Assembly (NCBI RefSeq): GCF_001426565.1
Contig: NZ_LMFA01000026.1
Span: 85,401-149,400, forward strand
From: Rhizobium sp. Root482
Lineage (GTDB): Bacteria; Pseudomonadota; Alphaproteobacteria; Rhizobiales; Rhizobiaceae
Length of the DNA stretch: 64,000 nucleotides
Reading direction: 5' to 3'
How positions within the stretch are numbered: the first letter of the stretch is position 1; each line of letters opens with the position of its first letter. This document shows positions 63,775-64,000 of this stretch, piece by piece. Made by a program: the position numbers and the translations under genes. Under the pieces are notes generated by a model that did no database searches, had not been told where the DNA came from, and saw only the letters and a program-made list of their open reading frames with translations.

Positions 63775-64000
63775 CTAATATTTCGAAAGGCTCGCCAAGC
63801 TGGATTGGGTTTCTTCGCCCCATTCAGAAAATGGGTTAAACCTGTTCCACATAGCCTCCCGTGCAGCTTCTTCCGCAGGATGGACCGTGATGATCCCATC
63901 TCTTTCCTGACGGAGGATGATTTCAGTTCCTTCAAGGAAGAAGTCATCCGGAATTGCCACGAGACGGCGCTTGCCCTCTCTAATGATACTGATCTTGCAT
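63775..64000 (-). CDS. AbrB/VapB antitoxin-like protein, cut by window edge
   Basis: The 3' 75 codons of a gene that continues past the right edge. The frame reads through REGKRRLVAIPDDFF and LEGTEIILRQERDGIITVHP, the swapped-hairpin pattern of SpoVT/AbrB and VapB antitoxins, and ends with a Trp/Phe-rich tail (AMWNRFNPFSEWGEE) that could bind a toxin. A GTG at 63960 is an internal alternative start. No PIN toxin follows; gltD begins 28 bases downstream. Whether a toxin lies upstream cannot be seen. Confidence 0.6.
   Translation of the reverse strand, partial: CKISIIREGKRRLVAIPDDFFLEGTEIILRQERDGIITVHPAEEAAREAMWNRFNPFSEWGEETQSSLASLSKY

Overview
The window looks like about 64 kb of the main chromosome of an alphaproteobacterium of the order Hyphomicrobiales, most likely family Rhizobiaceae (Rhizobium, Agrobacterium, Ensifer or a close relative). 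The signs are high GC with dense coding on both strands, an RcdA homologue behind a perfect CtrA-type box, a GapR (DUF2312) protein, an Omp10-type lipoprotein, homospermidine synthase, small Rhizobiales families (DUF1192, DUF1244, DUF4164, YdcH), zinc-free L31 and L36 proteins, and GC-rich mosaic palindromes like those of rhizobial intergenic regions. I see no rRNA, tRNA, transposase, prophage or CRISPR array.

Layout. 0-5 kb: DUF4164 gene, then tkt-gap-pgk of the Calvin/glycolytic block. 5-11.4 kb: PhzF-like isomerase, a 51-residue membrane peptide, MFS transporter, DUF1192, an intergenic region with a candidate small RNA and a CtrA box, rcdA, then a divergent MocR regulator and EamA transporter. 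11.5-21.3 kb: rpmE, an MsbA-like ABC exporter, then a mostly minus-strand block (FAD dehydrogenase, MotA/OmpA-type energised envelope pair, inositol monophosphatase family, efp, Sel1 protein, thiE). 21.4-31 kb: TauE/SafE permease, ArsR regulator, two YdcH genes, purEK, rpmJ with a structured leader, TPR protein, alpha/beta hydrolase, pyk plus DUF1036, N-formylglutamate amidohydrolase family, DUF1244, gapR. 31-34 kb: copA-cueR copper export behind a classic 19-bp-spacer MerR promoter. 34-42.8 kb: DUF882 peptidase-like protein, orphan NtrC-type regulator, pepF, pabB-pabC and a YciI protein. 42.8-48.4 kb: tyrosine/homogentisate catabolism (hpd, Lrp regulator, MarR regulator, hmgA, fumarylacetoacetase family, maiA). 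48.5-64 kb: homospermidine synthase, Omp10, XRE regulator, a nucleotidase with LysM tail, hemH, SPFH-NfeD pair, outer membrane barrel protein, galU, MltB-type transglycosylase, DUF459 SGNH protein, gltD, and an AbrB-type antitoxin-like gene cut by the window edge.

Most of this is ordinary core chromosome. The most unusual observation is a palindromic mosaic repeat, otherwise seen between gap and pgk, that sits in duplicate and in frame inside pabC and adds about 87 residues to an otherwise normal aminotransferase. Other points worth checking are the candidate sRNA and CtrA box at rcdA, the rpmJ leader with competing helices, an array of CCGTTT half-sites before the outer membrane barrel gene, a nested repeat between pepF and pabB, and an apparent missing catalytic histidine in the DUF459 protein. 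All functional calls come from reading motifs and recalled family features; no database search was run.
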